Both the position numbers and the translations under genes were made by a program. This document shows positions 19,731 to 30,879 of a stretch of 64,000 nt of DNA, piece after piece. Position 1 is the stretch's first letter, and every line of letters begins with the position of its first letter. The DNA is from Schistocerca nitens (Eukaryota > Arthropoda > Insecta > Orthoptera > Acrididae): assembly GCF_023898315.1 (NCBI RefSeq), contig NC_064622.1:75216387-75280386 (forward strand). The letters are read 5' to 3'. The notes beneath the pieces are model-generated. The model made no database searches. It saw nothing but the letters and a program-made list of their open reading frames with translations, and was not told where the DNA came from.

Positions 19731-21135
19731 CACTACTGGCCATTAAAATTGCTACACCAAGAAGAAATGCAGATGATAAACGGGTATTCATTGGACAAAT
19801 ATATTATACTAGAATTGACATGTGATTACATTTTCACTCAATTTGGGTGCGTAGCTCCTGAGAAATCAGTACCCAGAACAATCACCTCTGGCCGTAATTA
19901 CGGCCTTGATAGGCCTGGCCATTGAGTCAAACAGAGCTTGGATGGCGTGTACAGGTAAAGCTGCCGATGCAGCTTCAACACGATACCACAGTTCATCAAG
20001 AGTACTGACTGGCGTATTGTGACGAGCCAGTTGCTCGGCCACCATTGACCAGACGTTTTCAATTGGTGAGAGATCTGGAGAATCTGCTGTCCAGGGCAGC
20101 AGTCGAACATTTTCTGTATCCAGAAAGGCCAGTACAGGACCTGCAACATGTGGTCGTGCATTATCCTGCTGAAATGTAGGGTTTCGCAGGGATCGAATGA
20201 AGGGTAGAGCCACGGGTCGTAACACATCTTAAATGTAACGTCCACTGTTCAAAGTGCCGTCAATGCGATCAAGAGGTGACCGAGACATGTAACCAATGGC
20301 ACCGCATACCATCACGCCAGATGATACGACAGTAATGCGATGACGAATACACGCTTCCAATGTGCGTTCACCGCGATGTCGCCAAACATGGATGCGACCA
20401 TCATGGTGCTATAAACAGAACCTGGATTCATCCGAAAAAATGACGTTTTGCCATTCGTGCACTCAGGTTCGTCATTGAGTACACCATCGCAGGCGCTCCT
20501 GTCTGTGATGCAGCGTCAAGGGTAACCGCAACCATGGTCTCCGAGGTGATGGTCCATGCTGCTGCAAACGTCGTCGAACTGTTCGTGCAGATGGTTATTG
20601 TCTTGCAAACGTCCCCATCTGTTGACTCAGGGATCGAGACGTAGCTGCACGATCCGTTGCAGCCATGCGGATAAGACGCCTGTCATCTCGACTGCTAGTG
20701 ATACGAGGCCGTTGGATCCAGCACGGAGATCCATATTACCCTGCTGAACCCACCGATTCCATATTCTGCTAACAGTCATTGGATCTCGACCAACGCGAGC
20801 AGCAATGTCGCGATATGATAAACCGCAATCGTGATAGGTACAAACCGACCTTTATCAAAGTCGGAAACGTGATTGTACGCATTTCTCCTCCTTACACGAG
20901 GCATCACAACAACGTTTCACCAGGCAACTCCGGTCAACTGCTGTTTGTGTATGAGAAATCGGTTGGAAACTTTACTTATGTCAGCACGTTTTAGGTGTCG
21001 CCACCGGCGCCAAACTTGTGTGAATGCTCTGAAAAGCTAATCATTTGCATATTACAGCATTTTCTTCCTGTCGGTTAAATTTCGCGTTTGTGGCACGTCA
21101 TCTTCGTGGTGTAGCAATTTTAATGGACAGTAGTG
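19731..21135 (-). mobile_element. Tc1-like element, family A, copy 1
   Basis: This element is bounded by CACTACTGGCCATTAAAATT on the left and its inverse ending CAGTAGTG on the right, with TA at 19729-19730 and 21136-21137 (1405 bp). Two more copies are at 32886-35687 (interrupted) and 58978-60204 (5'-truncated). It preserves, at about 19794-19815, the intact target sequence into which a DD32E element inserted in copy 2. Carries a degraded DD34E transposase gene. Confidence 0.92.
19866..20904 (-). pseudogene. Tc1 DD34E transposase, family A copy 1, broken
   Basis: The ATG read at 20904-20902 gives MPRVRRRN as in copy 3. The frame then breaks repeatedly. A one-base insertion in an A-run near 20445 is shared with copy 3, and a serine codon has become TAA near 20234 (GRYI-stop-DVLRP). 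From 20225 to 19866 the C-terminal 119 codons are open and include QQDNARPHVAG (second Asp) and SPDLSPIENVW (Glu), with 34 residues between them. Not functional. Confidence 0.85.
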
Positions 21136-21137
21136 TA

Positions 21138-21760
21138 TAAAGCTTGGTACACATAAGGTAAACAGTCTTCCGTCTACACTGGCTCAAACAGCCAAAATTA
21201 TGTGTAAGCAATAGGGAAGAAGGTGTGGTATACAGTATGTACAAGAAAGAACAATGAGAATTGAAGTCAAAGGAAGGAGTGGTATGACTGGAAAGCATTA
21301 CGTCAGGGATTTAGTCCTTCACCCCTGATAGTCAATCTGTACATCAAAGAATGAATGATGCAAATAAAAGAAAGCTTCAGGAGTAGGATTAAAATTCGGG
21401 ATAAAAGGATGTGATTATATTCGCTGATGACTTTTGCTCTGCTCAGCGAAATTGAAGAAAAGTTGAATGGAGTGAACAGTTTAACGAGTGCAGAATATGC
21501 TTGGAGAGTCGAAGTTAATCAGATTAGCGATAAACTTAATACCAAAATAGGGGGCCACTTACTAGATTATGTGAAGCGATTCTACCACCTGGCAGACCAA
21601 ATAACACATGGTGCACGCAGGGAGAATTTAAGAAGTAGAGTAGCGAAGAGGGTATTCCTCGCTGAAAAGGCCCCAATTTCAGGAAGAAATTTATGAGAAT
21701 GTACGTCTCGAGCAACAGGGTAGTATGGAGATGAATTACTAACTGTGGAAAATTATTTCA
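21138..21760 (+). pseudogene. RTE-like LINE reverse transcriptase fragment
   Basis: Broken plus-strand frames give WKALRQGFSPSPL..NLYI (RT motif B region), IFADDF (FADD active-site motif near 21420), then KLNTKIG and RKKFMRMYVSSNRVVW, the spacing of RT thumb and C-terminal blocks in RTE elements. Frameshifts are frequent. It starts directly after the right end of the Tc1 element. Confidence 0.6.
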
Positions 21761-22319
21761 GATAAATTTCAGTTATCAGTTGCAATTTTTTTTCTTTCTT
21801 TGCAGTTGCTAACTGAATTGACGACGAAATGAATGTGTAGAAATCACTGGCCATGGGCAAGGATTAGACCCGTACTAAAACATCAGAGAATAACATCCAT
21901 AGTACCAGAGTTAGCCAAAGCGGGCAAAAACTGCAGAGGAAGACGGGGATTGGAATATGTCCAATATATACTCTAAGGGAAAAAATCGACGAAGGAGTTA
22001 TGCAAATTAGTCACAAATCGATATTCATACATATATCGATGGACTACGCAAAACTGTAAACGTTGGCGACCGATACATGAATGTGTGACGCTGCAGCGCA
22101 ATTTCACCGCGCCCCTGGCAATCGTAGGTAGGATATTTTTGGCTCAGAAACGGCGGTTCGGGCAATAAGTGGTGTTAGTTCACGAACCTCTTGTCGACCT
22201 CTGTTCACGAGTCTGGGTATTTTGACATTGGCTTCGAAATACGTATATTCCTTATTGTCGTTTCTTGTTACCAATATTAGTTGATTCCCAAAAATAAGCA
22301 ACTTTCACACGGTTAATAC
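21761..22319. other. No recognisable feature
   Basis: AT-rich spacer; no protein block or repeat end seen. Confidence 0.4.
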
Positions 22320-22733
22320 TCGGCAGAAATCAAACCTGCATTTGGAGCAGACTTCCTTAACTCTTGTGCAAAAAGTTGTGTGCAGTGTACTGCTGCATCC
22401 ATTTTCAATAAGCTGCCACTCGAATTAAAAAATCTTAGCAGTAATCCACACGCTTTCAAATCGAAACTGGAGAGTTTCCTCATGGGTCACTCCTTCTATT
22501 CCATCGAGGAGTTCCTTGAAAAATTAAGATGATTTTTTATTGTATTGCTGATAGCGTTTACTTAAACTTATGGACTGGCTTTTTTAAGGTTCATGCACAT
22601 TTATTTTTATCTGCTATTATGTTTATGTTGTATTTCATGTACTGACACGTTCTATGACCTTGGAGATTTGCTCCTCAATTTGGTCAAACGGAACTTGACG
22701 AGCAAATAAAATAAAATAAAATAAAATAAAGAG
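22320..22733 (+). mobile_element. LINE 3' end with (AAATA)n tail
   Basis: The frame around 22415-22530 ends NPHAFKSKLESFLMGHSFYS and then a stop, which I recognise as the C-terminus of a non-LTR retrotransposon ORF2. An AT-rich 3' UTR (CACGTTCTATGACCTTGGAG block) and an AAATA pentamer run at about 22703-22733 follow. Everything upstream is missing. Confidence 0.7.
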
Positions 22734-22759
22734 CAGATGTCGTAATAAGGGCACAAAGC

Positions 22760-24055
22760 CAATGCAAATTTTATCCAGTGTACTCAGTTGGACAGTAACT
22801 ATGCCTCGCAGACAGGTGCGTGAACAATATACGAAGATGTCCGTATTTGAGAGAGGACATGACAGTTGGGCTCAAAGAAACCCGTTGGAGTAATTGGCGA
22901 ATCGCTCGACTTTTGAACAGGAGCGACGGCACTGTTCGATGACATTGGCAGGAATGGGAGAACCATATCCGAACAAGCGTCAACAAGGAATCGGTCGACC
23001 TGGAGAGACGACAGAACATGAAGATCTGGAAATATCAAAGAAGCGGAGTCCCTGATTGGTAATTTCATCCATCCGACGTGCAACTGATGCTTCAGTGAAC
23101 TGACTGCTCCCTTTGCGTCAACAAACATTGACCTCCGTAGACTGTTTTCAGTGATGTCGGGCACTTTCGGCCTGGGTTCTCGTTGGCTGGAGTATAACTG
23201 TCTTCAGTGATGAGTCCCACTTCGAACTGAGCCAGGATGACGGGCGAAGACATGTCTGGAGACGTCCCGGACAGCTGTGGGATACCAACCTGACTGCGCT
23301 ACAATGAGTGACGGTCTGGGTTCAAAGTGGTTCAAATGGCTCTGAGCGCTATGGGACTTAACTTCTGAGGTCAGCAGTCCCCTAGAACTTAGAACTACTT
23401 AAACCTAACTAATCTAAGGACATCACACACATCCATGCCCGAGGCAGGATTCGAACCTACGACCGTAGCGGTCGCGCGGTTCCAGGCTGTAGCGCCTAGA
23501 ACCGCTCGGCCACCCCGGCCGGCGAAGGTCTGGGGTGCCATTTCTTTTAACAGCAGGACTGCCTTGGTTGTCATTTGCGCCACCCTTACAGCATAGTGAT
23601 ACGTCGACGTTATTCATCATGGAAAGCCATTCTTGGTTTACGTTACAGCAAGATAATACCCGCCTGGAGATGTTAAGTGTTTCTACAGCTTGTCCTCGTG
23701 CTTGTCAAACCCTACAATGTCCAGCAAGGTCGCCGGATCTCCCCTCAACTGGAATCGTTTGGAGCATTACGGGCAGGGTCCCAACCACCTCAGGGTTTTG
23801 ACGATCTAATGCGCCATAATTGGGCATCCAACAACTCCATCAACGCCAAGCCGGGCAGCCGCTTTCATAATGGTCAGAGACAGACCAACAAGTTATCGAC
23901 TTGGTCAATTTGTGAAGCTCTTTCTCTTGAATAAATAAATCGATTTACTCTTAAACTGTAATAATTTGTTTGTCTCTCCATTTATGTCACATCTACCGAT
24001 TTCTATCCCGTTAGGATAATTCCTTCATGATGCGCCGTTTGCCGAGATTGAGAAA
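22760..24055 (+). mobile_element. Degenerate Tc1-like element, split by a SINE
   Basis: Plus-strand fragments run in order. ATGCCTCGCAGACAGGTGCG (start-like, near 22800) is followed by an HTH region near 22840-22960. VFSDESHFELSQDDG (first Asp) lies near 23207-23250 and RRPGQLWDTN near 23262-23290. After the SINE come VWGAISF and LQQDNTR (second Asp, near 23645), then a 3' region to about 24055. Numerous frameshifts make it inactive. Terminal repeats could not be paired with confidence. Confidence 0.7.
23321..23526 (-). mobile_element. tRNA-headed SINE (AGAGCC-tail family), 8-bp target duplication
   Basis: Antisense copy with tail GTTCAAATGGCTCTGAGCGC at left and inverted head ending CCCCGGCCGGC at right. 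GGTCTGGG is duplicated at 23313-23320 and 23527-23534, inside transposase sequence. Confidence 0.9.
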
Positions 24056-24059
24056 AGAC

Positions 24060-24708
24060 AATGAGTTATAGTGATCCACATAAAACCAGCTATACGACTT
24101 ATGACGCAAAAGAAATCCCTGATTTTCCGCCCAGAAGAAAAACAAACCGTAGAGAAACTATCGAAGGGTCAGCTTTATAGCTTAGGCCAACTGGGTGGAG
24201 CTACAGCTGAGGGAGACTGGCCAAACACATTCGTAGTGCTTCGAACTGGGGACTGCGCCCGCGGCAGTCTGGCCGACGTTCAAACTCGGGTAATCCTCGC
24301 AGCCATTAAGAGCGCACATCAATCAGATCGGAGGAGCGGACCGCGGCGGCTGGTGGGTGGACCCGTAATTATATTCACATTATTGCACCGCGCAGGCGCG
24401 CGACTGCTTCTAATCAATTTCCTTCTCCTCTCCTCCGCACTGTTTCCCCTCAGCTATCGCCTACTCGGAAAATTAGGGTTGCTCGGCGCGTCTGTTCTGT
24501 TTCCTTCCAGGGATCCTAATGTCCTCCTGGCTCCTTACTGTGGAATTTCCGGCTCATCACTCTAAGAGCACCGTCCGGTATCTGTTCCAGAGTGTATGAC
24601 CGTCCCAGGGTCTGACTCTAGTGGATAACCTGTCCCCTGAGCTCTTCAGTGCCTGTACCGATGGGACCAACTGCTTTGTCACGCTCTCGTATGCCACATC
24701 GATAGTGT
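24060..24708. other. Spacer with a GC-rich patch
   Basis: No gene is recognised. About 24325-24500 is GC-rich with an AT core (CCCGTAATTATATTCACATT), similar in texture to the CpG blocks elsewhere in the window. Function unknown. Confidence 0.35.
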
Positions 24709-24710
24709 TA

Positions 24711-27277
24711 TGGTAATGGCTGTCCAAAAAGTATCCGACCTTAGTTTTTATTGGTGGAACTTGAAGTGGTATCGGGGCTTGCGTACTCTCTTTGTTCGTT
24801 GGCATACGTAGTGCGCACGCCTGATTATTTTCGCGATTGCGGAAATAACCAGTTGCTGGTTATCCGCTGACAGGTAAACACGTGCAAGTGCTAAACATCT
24901 GATTTCGTGTTGTGCACAAAATTACAAAAAAGTTTGAAATACTGTTATTGCATAAAATTTTGTTGTAAGCTCGGTGAGCCTCAAGTTGAAACAATCCACA
25001 AGATTTGACAGTGTTTGGGAACAAAGCAGTAGGTACCACACATATAAAGGAACGATGCACCCGTTCCAAAGATGCCCGATCTTCAGTGAAGAGTGGAGCC
25101 TGTCTGGGTAGGCCCTCAACATTCGCAAATGAGGTCGTTATCGATCATGCAAGGTGACGCCGGATAAATGAATCAAGAACATTCAGACAAGCTTAAAATT
25201 AGTATTGGATCCATTCATTCCATTGTAACGTAACATTTGCACCTCAAGAGAATCTCAACAAAATTTGTGCCAAAGCTGCTAACTACTGAACAGGAACAAT
25301 TTAGTTCAGAGGTCGCACAGGTCATAGTGGACACTATAAACAGTAATCCCAACTGGTGATGAGTCCTGGATTTGTGGATTCGACTTAGAAACAAAGTTCC
25401 AGTTATCGCAATGGAAGAATCCATCACCTCCGTCAATCACGAGAACGCTCTAGAAGATAGTAACGTTAGTAAGGAGTACTACCAAGGGGATCTGCGTCGC
25501 CTTTGTGAAGCAGGGAGACACAGATGGTCTGACCTTCACCACGATAACGCCCCTTCCCATCGTTCTCAATTAATTTATTGTTTTTTGGTATAACACCCCT
25601 GTGACTTCTGGCTTTTCCCTAAACTGAAATGAGTCCTAAAGGGACCAGATTTCAGAACAGGGAAGATACACGCATCATAAACAGTTTTGCATCACCCCGG
25701 TTACCAGAACACCGGAAGAGAGTCGTTGACTGTGGATATTGTATCACAGATACAGTTCCTTTGACTGTTCAGAGATGTCACTAAACCCGCCTAAAGATGT
25801 AAACAACCATGCATGAGCAGCGCCTATTAGATGGAGAGGATAGGACTGCCGATCAGTTCCAGTCATTCCACCAGCAAGAAGGTACACGGCTAGTGTTGTC
25901 TGTAGTTCAACCATGCCTAGACGGTCAATACTGCGGTTCGATCGCGTCCGCCTTGTTACTGTGTGCCAGGAAGGGCTCTCAACAAGGGAATTGTACAGGC
26001 GTCTCGGAGTGAACTGTAGCGGATATTGTTCGAACCTGGAGGAGATACAGAGAGACAGGAACTGTCGATGACATGCCTCGCTCAGGCCGCCCAAGGGCTA
26101 CTGCTACAGTGGATTATGGCTCGGAGGAACCCTGACAGCATCGTCTCCATGTTGAATGATGCTCTCCGTGCAGCCACAGGACGTTGTGTTACGACTCAAA
26201 CTGTGCGCAACAGGCAGTGTGATGTACAACTTCACTCCCGTCGTCCACTGCGAGGTCCATCTTTGCAACAACAACATGATCTTTGCATGGGCCCAACAAC
26301 ATGCCGAATGAACCCCTCAGGATTAGCATCACGTTCTCTTCACGGATGAGAGTCGCATATGCCTTCAACCAGACAATCGTCGGAGGCATTCCGGTCAGGC
26401 TGAAAGCCGTCCAGCGAGTGCAGCAAGTTGAGGTTCCATGCTGTTTTGGGGTGGCATCATGTGGGGCCGACGTACGCCGCTGGTAGTCATGGAAGGCGCT
26501 GTAACGACTGTACGATACGTGAATGCCTTCCTTCGACCGATAGTGCAACCATATCGGCAGCATATTGGCGATGCATTCGTGTTCATGGACGACAATTCGC
26601 ACCCCCATCGTGCACATCTTGTGAATGACTTCCTTCAGGATAACGACATCGCCCGACATCGCCTGACATCACCAGACATTAACCCTATCGAACAAGCCTG
26701 GGATGGATTGAGAAGGGTTGTTTATGGACAACGTGACCCACCAACCACTCTGAGGGATCACCGCCGAACCGCCGTTGAGGGGTGGGACAACTGGACCAAC
26801 AGTGCCTTTATGAACTTGTGGATAGTATGCCACGACGAATACAGGCATGCATCAATGCAAGAGGACGTGCTACTGGGTATTAGAGGTACCGGTCTGTACA
26901 GAAATCTGGACCACCACCTTGAAGGTCTCGCTGTGTGGTGGTACAACATGCAATGTGTGCTTTTCATGATCAATAAAAAGGGTGGAAATGATGTTTATGT
27001 TGATCCCTATTCCAATTTTCTGTACAGGTCCGGAACTCTCGGAACCGAGGTGATGCAAAACTGTTTTTGATGTTCGTATTATGCAGAATTCGGTGGAGCA
27101 GCTGCGCTCCACACCAAAAGAGGTATTCCAGCGATGCTTCCAGCAGTGGCAGGAGCATTGGGAGAGATGTGTAGAAGTTGAAGAGGACTAATTTGGAGGT
27201 GACTGTTGTCAAACAATTGTATGCGAGTGAAGACTGATTTAATAAACAAAAGTCGCATACTTTCTGAATAGCCATCG
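24711..27277 (+). mobile_element. Mariner element interrupted by a Tc1
   Basis: The left end near 24715-24738 (ATGGCTGTCCAAAAAGTATC) pairs with the inverse of the right end near 27254-27277, and TA flanks both sides (24709-24710, 27278-27279). The transposase is degraded. Fragments include RISTKFVPKLLT near 25235, a first-Asp region near 25360, HHDNAPSHRSQL (second Asp) near 25540, and WLFPKLK near 25610. The 3' remainder continues beyond the nested Tc1 with NSVEQLRSTPKEVFQRCF near 27085-27140. Joining the two halves at the duplicated TA restores an uninterrupted frame across the junction. Confidence 0.85.
25669..27076 (+). mobile_element. Tc1-like element nested in the mariner
   Basis: TA at 25667-25668 and 27077-27078 marks the insertion. 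The ends share ACAGTTTTGCATCACC and its inverse. The degraded plus-strand transposase reads as an HTH near 25900-26100, ITFSSRMRVAYAFNQ (first-Asp region, Asp lost) near 26325, GGIMWGRRTPLVVMEGAV near 26450, FMDDNSHPHRAHLV (second Asp) near 26583 and SPDINPIEQAW (Glu) near 26670. Internal deletions and shifts make it inactive. The family's usual FTDES block is altered. Confidence 0.85.
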
Positions 27278-27565
27278 TATAAGTTTTACGTGGCATTAAA
27301 TGATTTAAAAGCTGTTGTTGTATTGTGCTTGTTCGTGGAGAATCCGTAACCTGTGGAATCCAGTGGACCATGGTGTGCTTTGTGCTGATCAAGCACCATT
27401 GACTCTCACCTATACCTTCACTTCTGTGCCCCGTCAGACAACGGATCGGCCAATACTCAGCAGAAACTAATGAAAACCCCAAGGTCACCATGGTGCTAAG
27501 TTGAGAGAAGACTGTTTTTTATTACAGTTGTCACGTCTCAACGACAGTACATTACTGATTTACTT
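27278..27565. other. No recognisable feature
   Basis: Short spacer between the mariner right end and the first long palindrome. Confidence 0.4.
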
Positions 27566-27569
27566 TTCC

Positions 27570-28155
27570 GAAGCACTATGCAGTGAGTCAACGATATGAG
27601 AGGAATGATCATCTGAAGCAAAATAACTTCGTAAGGATTTATGCGCTATTCCGAATGGTTACCGAGACAGAGCACATTTAATGTACACTGTCATTTACTT
27701 TCTACAGCATACAGTGCAGTAAAATTACTTTTAAAACGGAATTTTACGTGCTCATACGATAGAGCGGTCCCATATTAGACTTGTGCGATATTTGTTTATA
27801 CATTTTTGTTAGCAGGGACAATGAAACATGAAGAATATCCAGCAGCGCAGACCAGGACATTGCTGTCGCTGATAGATTGCTGTTTACTCTTCGTGTTTTA
27901 CTGTCCACGTTAATACATATCGATTAAATGAATATCGCACTAGACAAATATGGGACCGCTCTATCGAATGGGTACATAAGATTCTTTTTTAAAATCATTT
28001 TCTCTATTGAATAATAAAGAAAACAAATGACAATGTATATTAATGTGTTCTGTCTCGGAAAGCTTTCAAAATAGAGCATATATCCATATGAAGTTTTTTT
28101 ACTTCAAATAATCGTTTCTGTCATATCGCTAAATACTGATCATTCTTCCTGGGAC
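27570..28155. repeat. Long foldback palindrome 1 (MITE-like)
   Basis: The left half pairs with the reverse complement of the right half over about 280 bp per arm, centred near 27860, with indels. Best-preserved blocks: ATAGAGCGGTCCCATAT at 27769-27785 against its complement at about 27947-27966, and CCGAGACAGAGCACATT near 27663 against the complement at about 28045-28060. Outer blocks GATATGAGAGGAATGATC (27593) and the complement at about 28108-28130 also pair. No coding capacity. I read it as a non-autonomous foldback or MITE-type element. Confidence 0.75.
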
Positions 28156-28399
28156 ATCCTGTCTATATTATATACTAATCGTCTGCAGTAAATCGGTTAC
28201 GGACTGGGAAAACCAACACCAAGTGTGCAAGGTAACAGATACACAATGTCTCACAATTCCAACCGAAAAGCTAAATACAAGATTACATGGATTTTTTTTA
28301 GAACTTCTCATTCCTTTCCAACAATACTTAAACATGTATTCTTATATTTTTAACCGAGATCCAAATACAGATTTTAATAGATTTAGCTTTGAAAATGCT

Positions 28400-29105
28400 T
28401 TTATAATGGATGATTTACATAAAAATTGTTACCCCGCCTTGAATCCCCTTAGTGGTTGAATTTACAAAAACGTTGAAGCACGTATTGTTTTTTATTTCTG
28501 ACTGAAAAACGAAAAACCAAATACCAGTATTTTGAAGAGGTTGAAAAAAATCAGCCAACCACTTGAAAACCAAAGATCTATTTAGCCGTTGACCTAGGGG
28601 TTTCAAAAATGGGTTCAAATGGCTTTGAGCACTATGGGACTAAACTTCTGAGGTCATTAGTCCCCTAGAACATAGAACTAGTTAAACCTAACTAACCCAA
28701 GGACATCACACACATCCATGCCCGAGGCAGGATTTGAACCTGCGACTGTAGCGGTCTCGCGGTTCCATACTGCAGCTCCTGGAACCGCACGGCCGCTTCG
28801 GCCGGCAAGGGGTTTCGATATTTCAAAAAATGTCTTTTCCAGAAGGAATAGGTCTTGTTACATCACATCGTGGTAAAGGTCCACTCCTGAAGAAAATATT
28901 TTTAGACATATCGATGCCTAGGTCAAGGGTTAAATAGACCTTTGGTTTGCAGCTTGTTGGCTGATTTTTTTTCAACCTCTTCAAATCCATAAAGTTGCTG
29001 ATTCGCAGTCGTGTTTAAGATTTTTACCAATGTTTTTAGTTATAGTTTCAAAATTGCCCTAATAGCGACATATTTTCACAAAGCCTTTCATCCACTAGTT
29101 TACCC
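28400..29105. repeat. Long foldback palindrome 2 (MITE-like), carrying a SINE
   Basis: After removing the SINE at 28605-28807, the flanks form an inverted repeat. TTTGAAGAGGTTGAAAAAA and TCAGCCAAC (28531-28559), CCAAAGATCTATTTAG and GACCTAGG (28570-28598) are matched in inverse at 28918-28988. The inner blocks near 28817-28850 and 28880-28915 also pair, giving a centre near 28865. Weaker pairing may extend to 28400 and 29105. Confidence 0.65.
28605..28807 (-). mobile_element. tRNA-headed SINE (AGAGCC-tail family), 9-bp target duplication
   Basis: Antisense copy inside the left arm of palindrome 2. AGGGGTTTC is duplicated at 28596-28604 and 28808-28816. The head has B-box remnant GGATTTGAACCTGCG inverted. 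Confidence 0.92.
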
Positions 29106-29439
29106 CATTAGGGATGGAATATCGGAAAAATGCGACGACTACGGTGTAAGATCAACACCCTTTGCTAATTTCAAGGTTTTGGGCTGGGCGATGATGTGTC
29201 AGTGCATGAATCAGTCAGTAGGGACATTGCCTTTTATATAGAGAGAAAGTACACAATTTAAATGCAAGGATGATTTCGTTCCCTACAGTATTTTTAGGCG
29301 CATGAGGTCAGATCGATCTATCACTGCCACTGCTGGGCGGTCCACGATAAGCCAGAGGTCGTCCTGTTGGTGAAATCGAATTGCAGTGTCCCTTCACAAA
29401 GGGTTTTAGCATGTCTACTCCGAGCCACCGGGATGGCAA
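29106..29439. other. No recognisable feature
   Basis: Spacer; probably includes the diverged upstream part of the LINE that follows, but no protein block is readable. Confidence 0.35.
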
Positions 29440-30870
29440 CTTTCCACTTCTCCATCTGCTTCATTACAACAGCTGCATCTGCGGTTCCCAAAGCATGTGT
29501 TACAGCCCCTCTGCTGTTCTTAATGTATATATACGATTTAAGTGATCATCTCAGAAGCCTTCTTCTACATCTACATACATACTCCGCAATCCACCATACG
29601 GTGCGTGGCGGAGGGTACCTCGTACCACAACTAGCATCTTCTCTCCCTGTTCCACTCCCAAACAGAACGAGGGAAAAATGACTGCCTATATGCCTCTGTA
29701 CGAGCCCTAATCTCTCTTATCTTATCTTTGGGATCTTTCCGAGAAATGTAAGTTGGCGGCAGTAAAACTGTACTGCAATCAGCCTCAAATGCTGGTTCTC
29801 TAATTTCCTCAGTAGCGATTCACGAAAAGAACGCCTCCTTTCCTCTAGAGACTCCCACCCGAGTTCCTGAACCATTTCCGTAACACTCGCGTGATGATCA
29901 AACCTACCAGTAACAAATCTAGCAGACAACCTCTGAATTGCTTCTATGTCCTCCCTCGATCCGACCTGATAGGGATCCCAAAGGCTCGAGCAGTACTCAA
30001 GAATAGGTCGTATTAGTGTTTTATAAGCGGTCTCCTTTACAGATGAACCACATCTTCCCAAAATTCTACCAATGAACCGAAGACGACTATCCGCCTTCCC
30101 CACAACTGCCATTACATACTTGTCCCACTTCATATCGCTCTGCAATGTTACGCCCAAATATTTAATCGACGTGACCGTGTCAAGCGCTACACTACTAATG
30201 GAGTATTCAAACATTACAGGATTCTTTTTCCTATTCATCTGCATTAACTTACATTTATCTATATTTAGAGTTAGCTGCCATTCTTTACACCAATCACAAA
30301 TCCTGTCCAAGTCATCTTGTATCCTCCTACAGTCACTCAATGACGACACCTTCCCGTACATCACAGCATCTTCAGCAAACAGCCGCACATTGCTATCCAC
30401 CCTATCCAAGAGATCATTTATGTAGATAGAAAACAACAGCGGACCTAGCACACTTCCCTGGGGCACTCCAGATAATACCCTCACCTCCGATGAACACTCG
30501 CCATCGAGGACAACGTACTAGGTTCATTCTTATATTGTTTGCTGATGACGCTGTGTAGTAAACTCATCAAAAGATCAAAACATATTGCAAAATGTTTTAG
30601 GTAGGGTATCACAATGATGCAAAAAGAGGCACATGATCCTGAACAATAAGAAGTGCGAGTTCCTCGAAATGAGTACTGTTACAGGATAAATAGCACACGT
30701 TTACAGTTTGCCCATTCAACTAGTTACCTAGAGCTATAATTTTGATCAACTTAAATTGTATTCATCACATAGAAATCGTTGTGGGGAAAGTGAACCAAAG
30801 ACAGTGCTTTACTGTCAGAGAAATTGCATACCCAAAAAATCAGTTACAGGAAAATCAATTAAGGGAATGC
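29440..30870 (+). pseudogene. LINE reverse transcriptase relic, interrupted by a second LINE
   Basis: Plus-strand sequence before 29562 reads SAVPKACVTAPLLFLMYIYDLSDHLR, the degraded equivalent of the RT block SGVPQGS..PLLF..YINDL. After the inserted LINE, sequence from 30517 reads ILFADDAV (the FADD active site, which normally follows a few dozen residues later). Near 30630-30830 come further blocks (MILNNKK-like, IVVGKVNQRQCF). The two halves are therefore one element split at about 29563/30516. Many stops; inactive. Confidence 0.7.
29563..30516 (-). pseudogene. 5'-truncated jockey-group LINE, nested, antisense
   Basis: The open minus-strand frame 30484-29717 (255 codons) covers the RT active-site region to the C-terminus: SGVPQGSVLGPLLFSIYIND, LFAEDAV (canonical FADD changed to FAED), IKYLGVTLQSDMKWD, ARLRFIGR-like SRLRFIGRILG, LIRPILEYCSSLWDP and TEAYRQSFFP after a frameshift near 29735. 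The 3' end runs into a TAGATG-type repeat read near 29569-29590. 5' truncation at about 30516 is typical of target-primed insertion. It lies inside a plus-strand LINE. Confidence 0.88.
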
Positions 30871-30879
30871 CTATACTGC

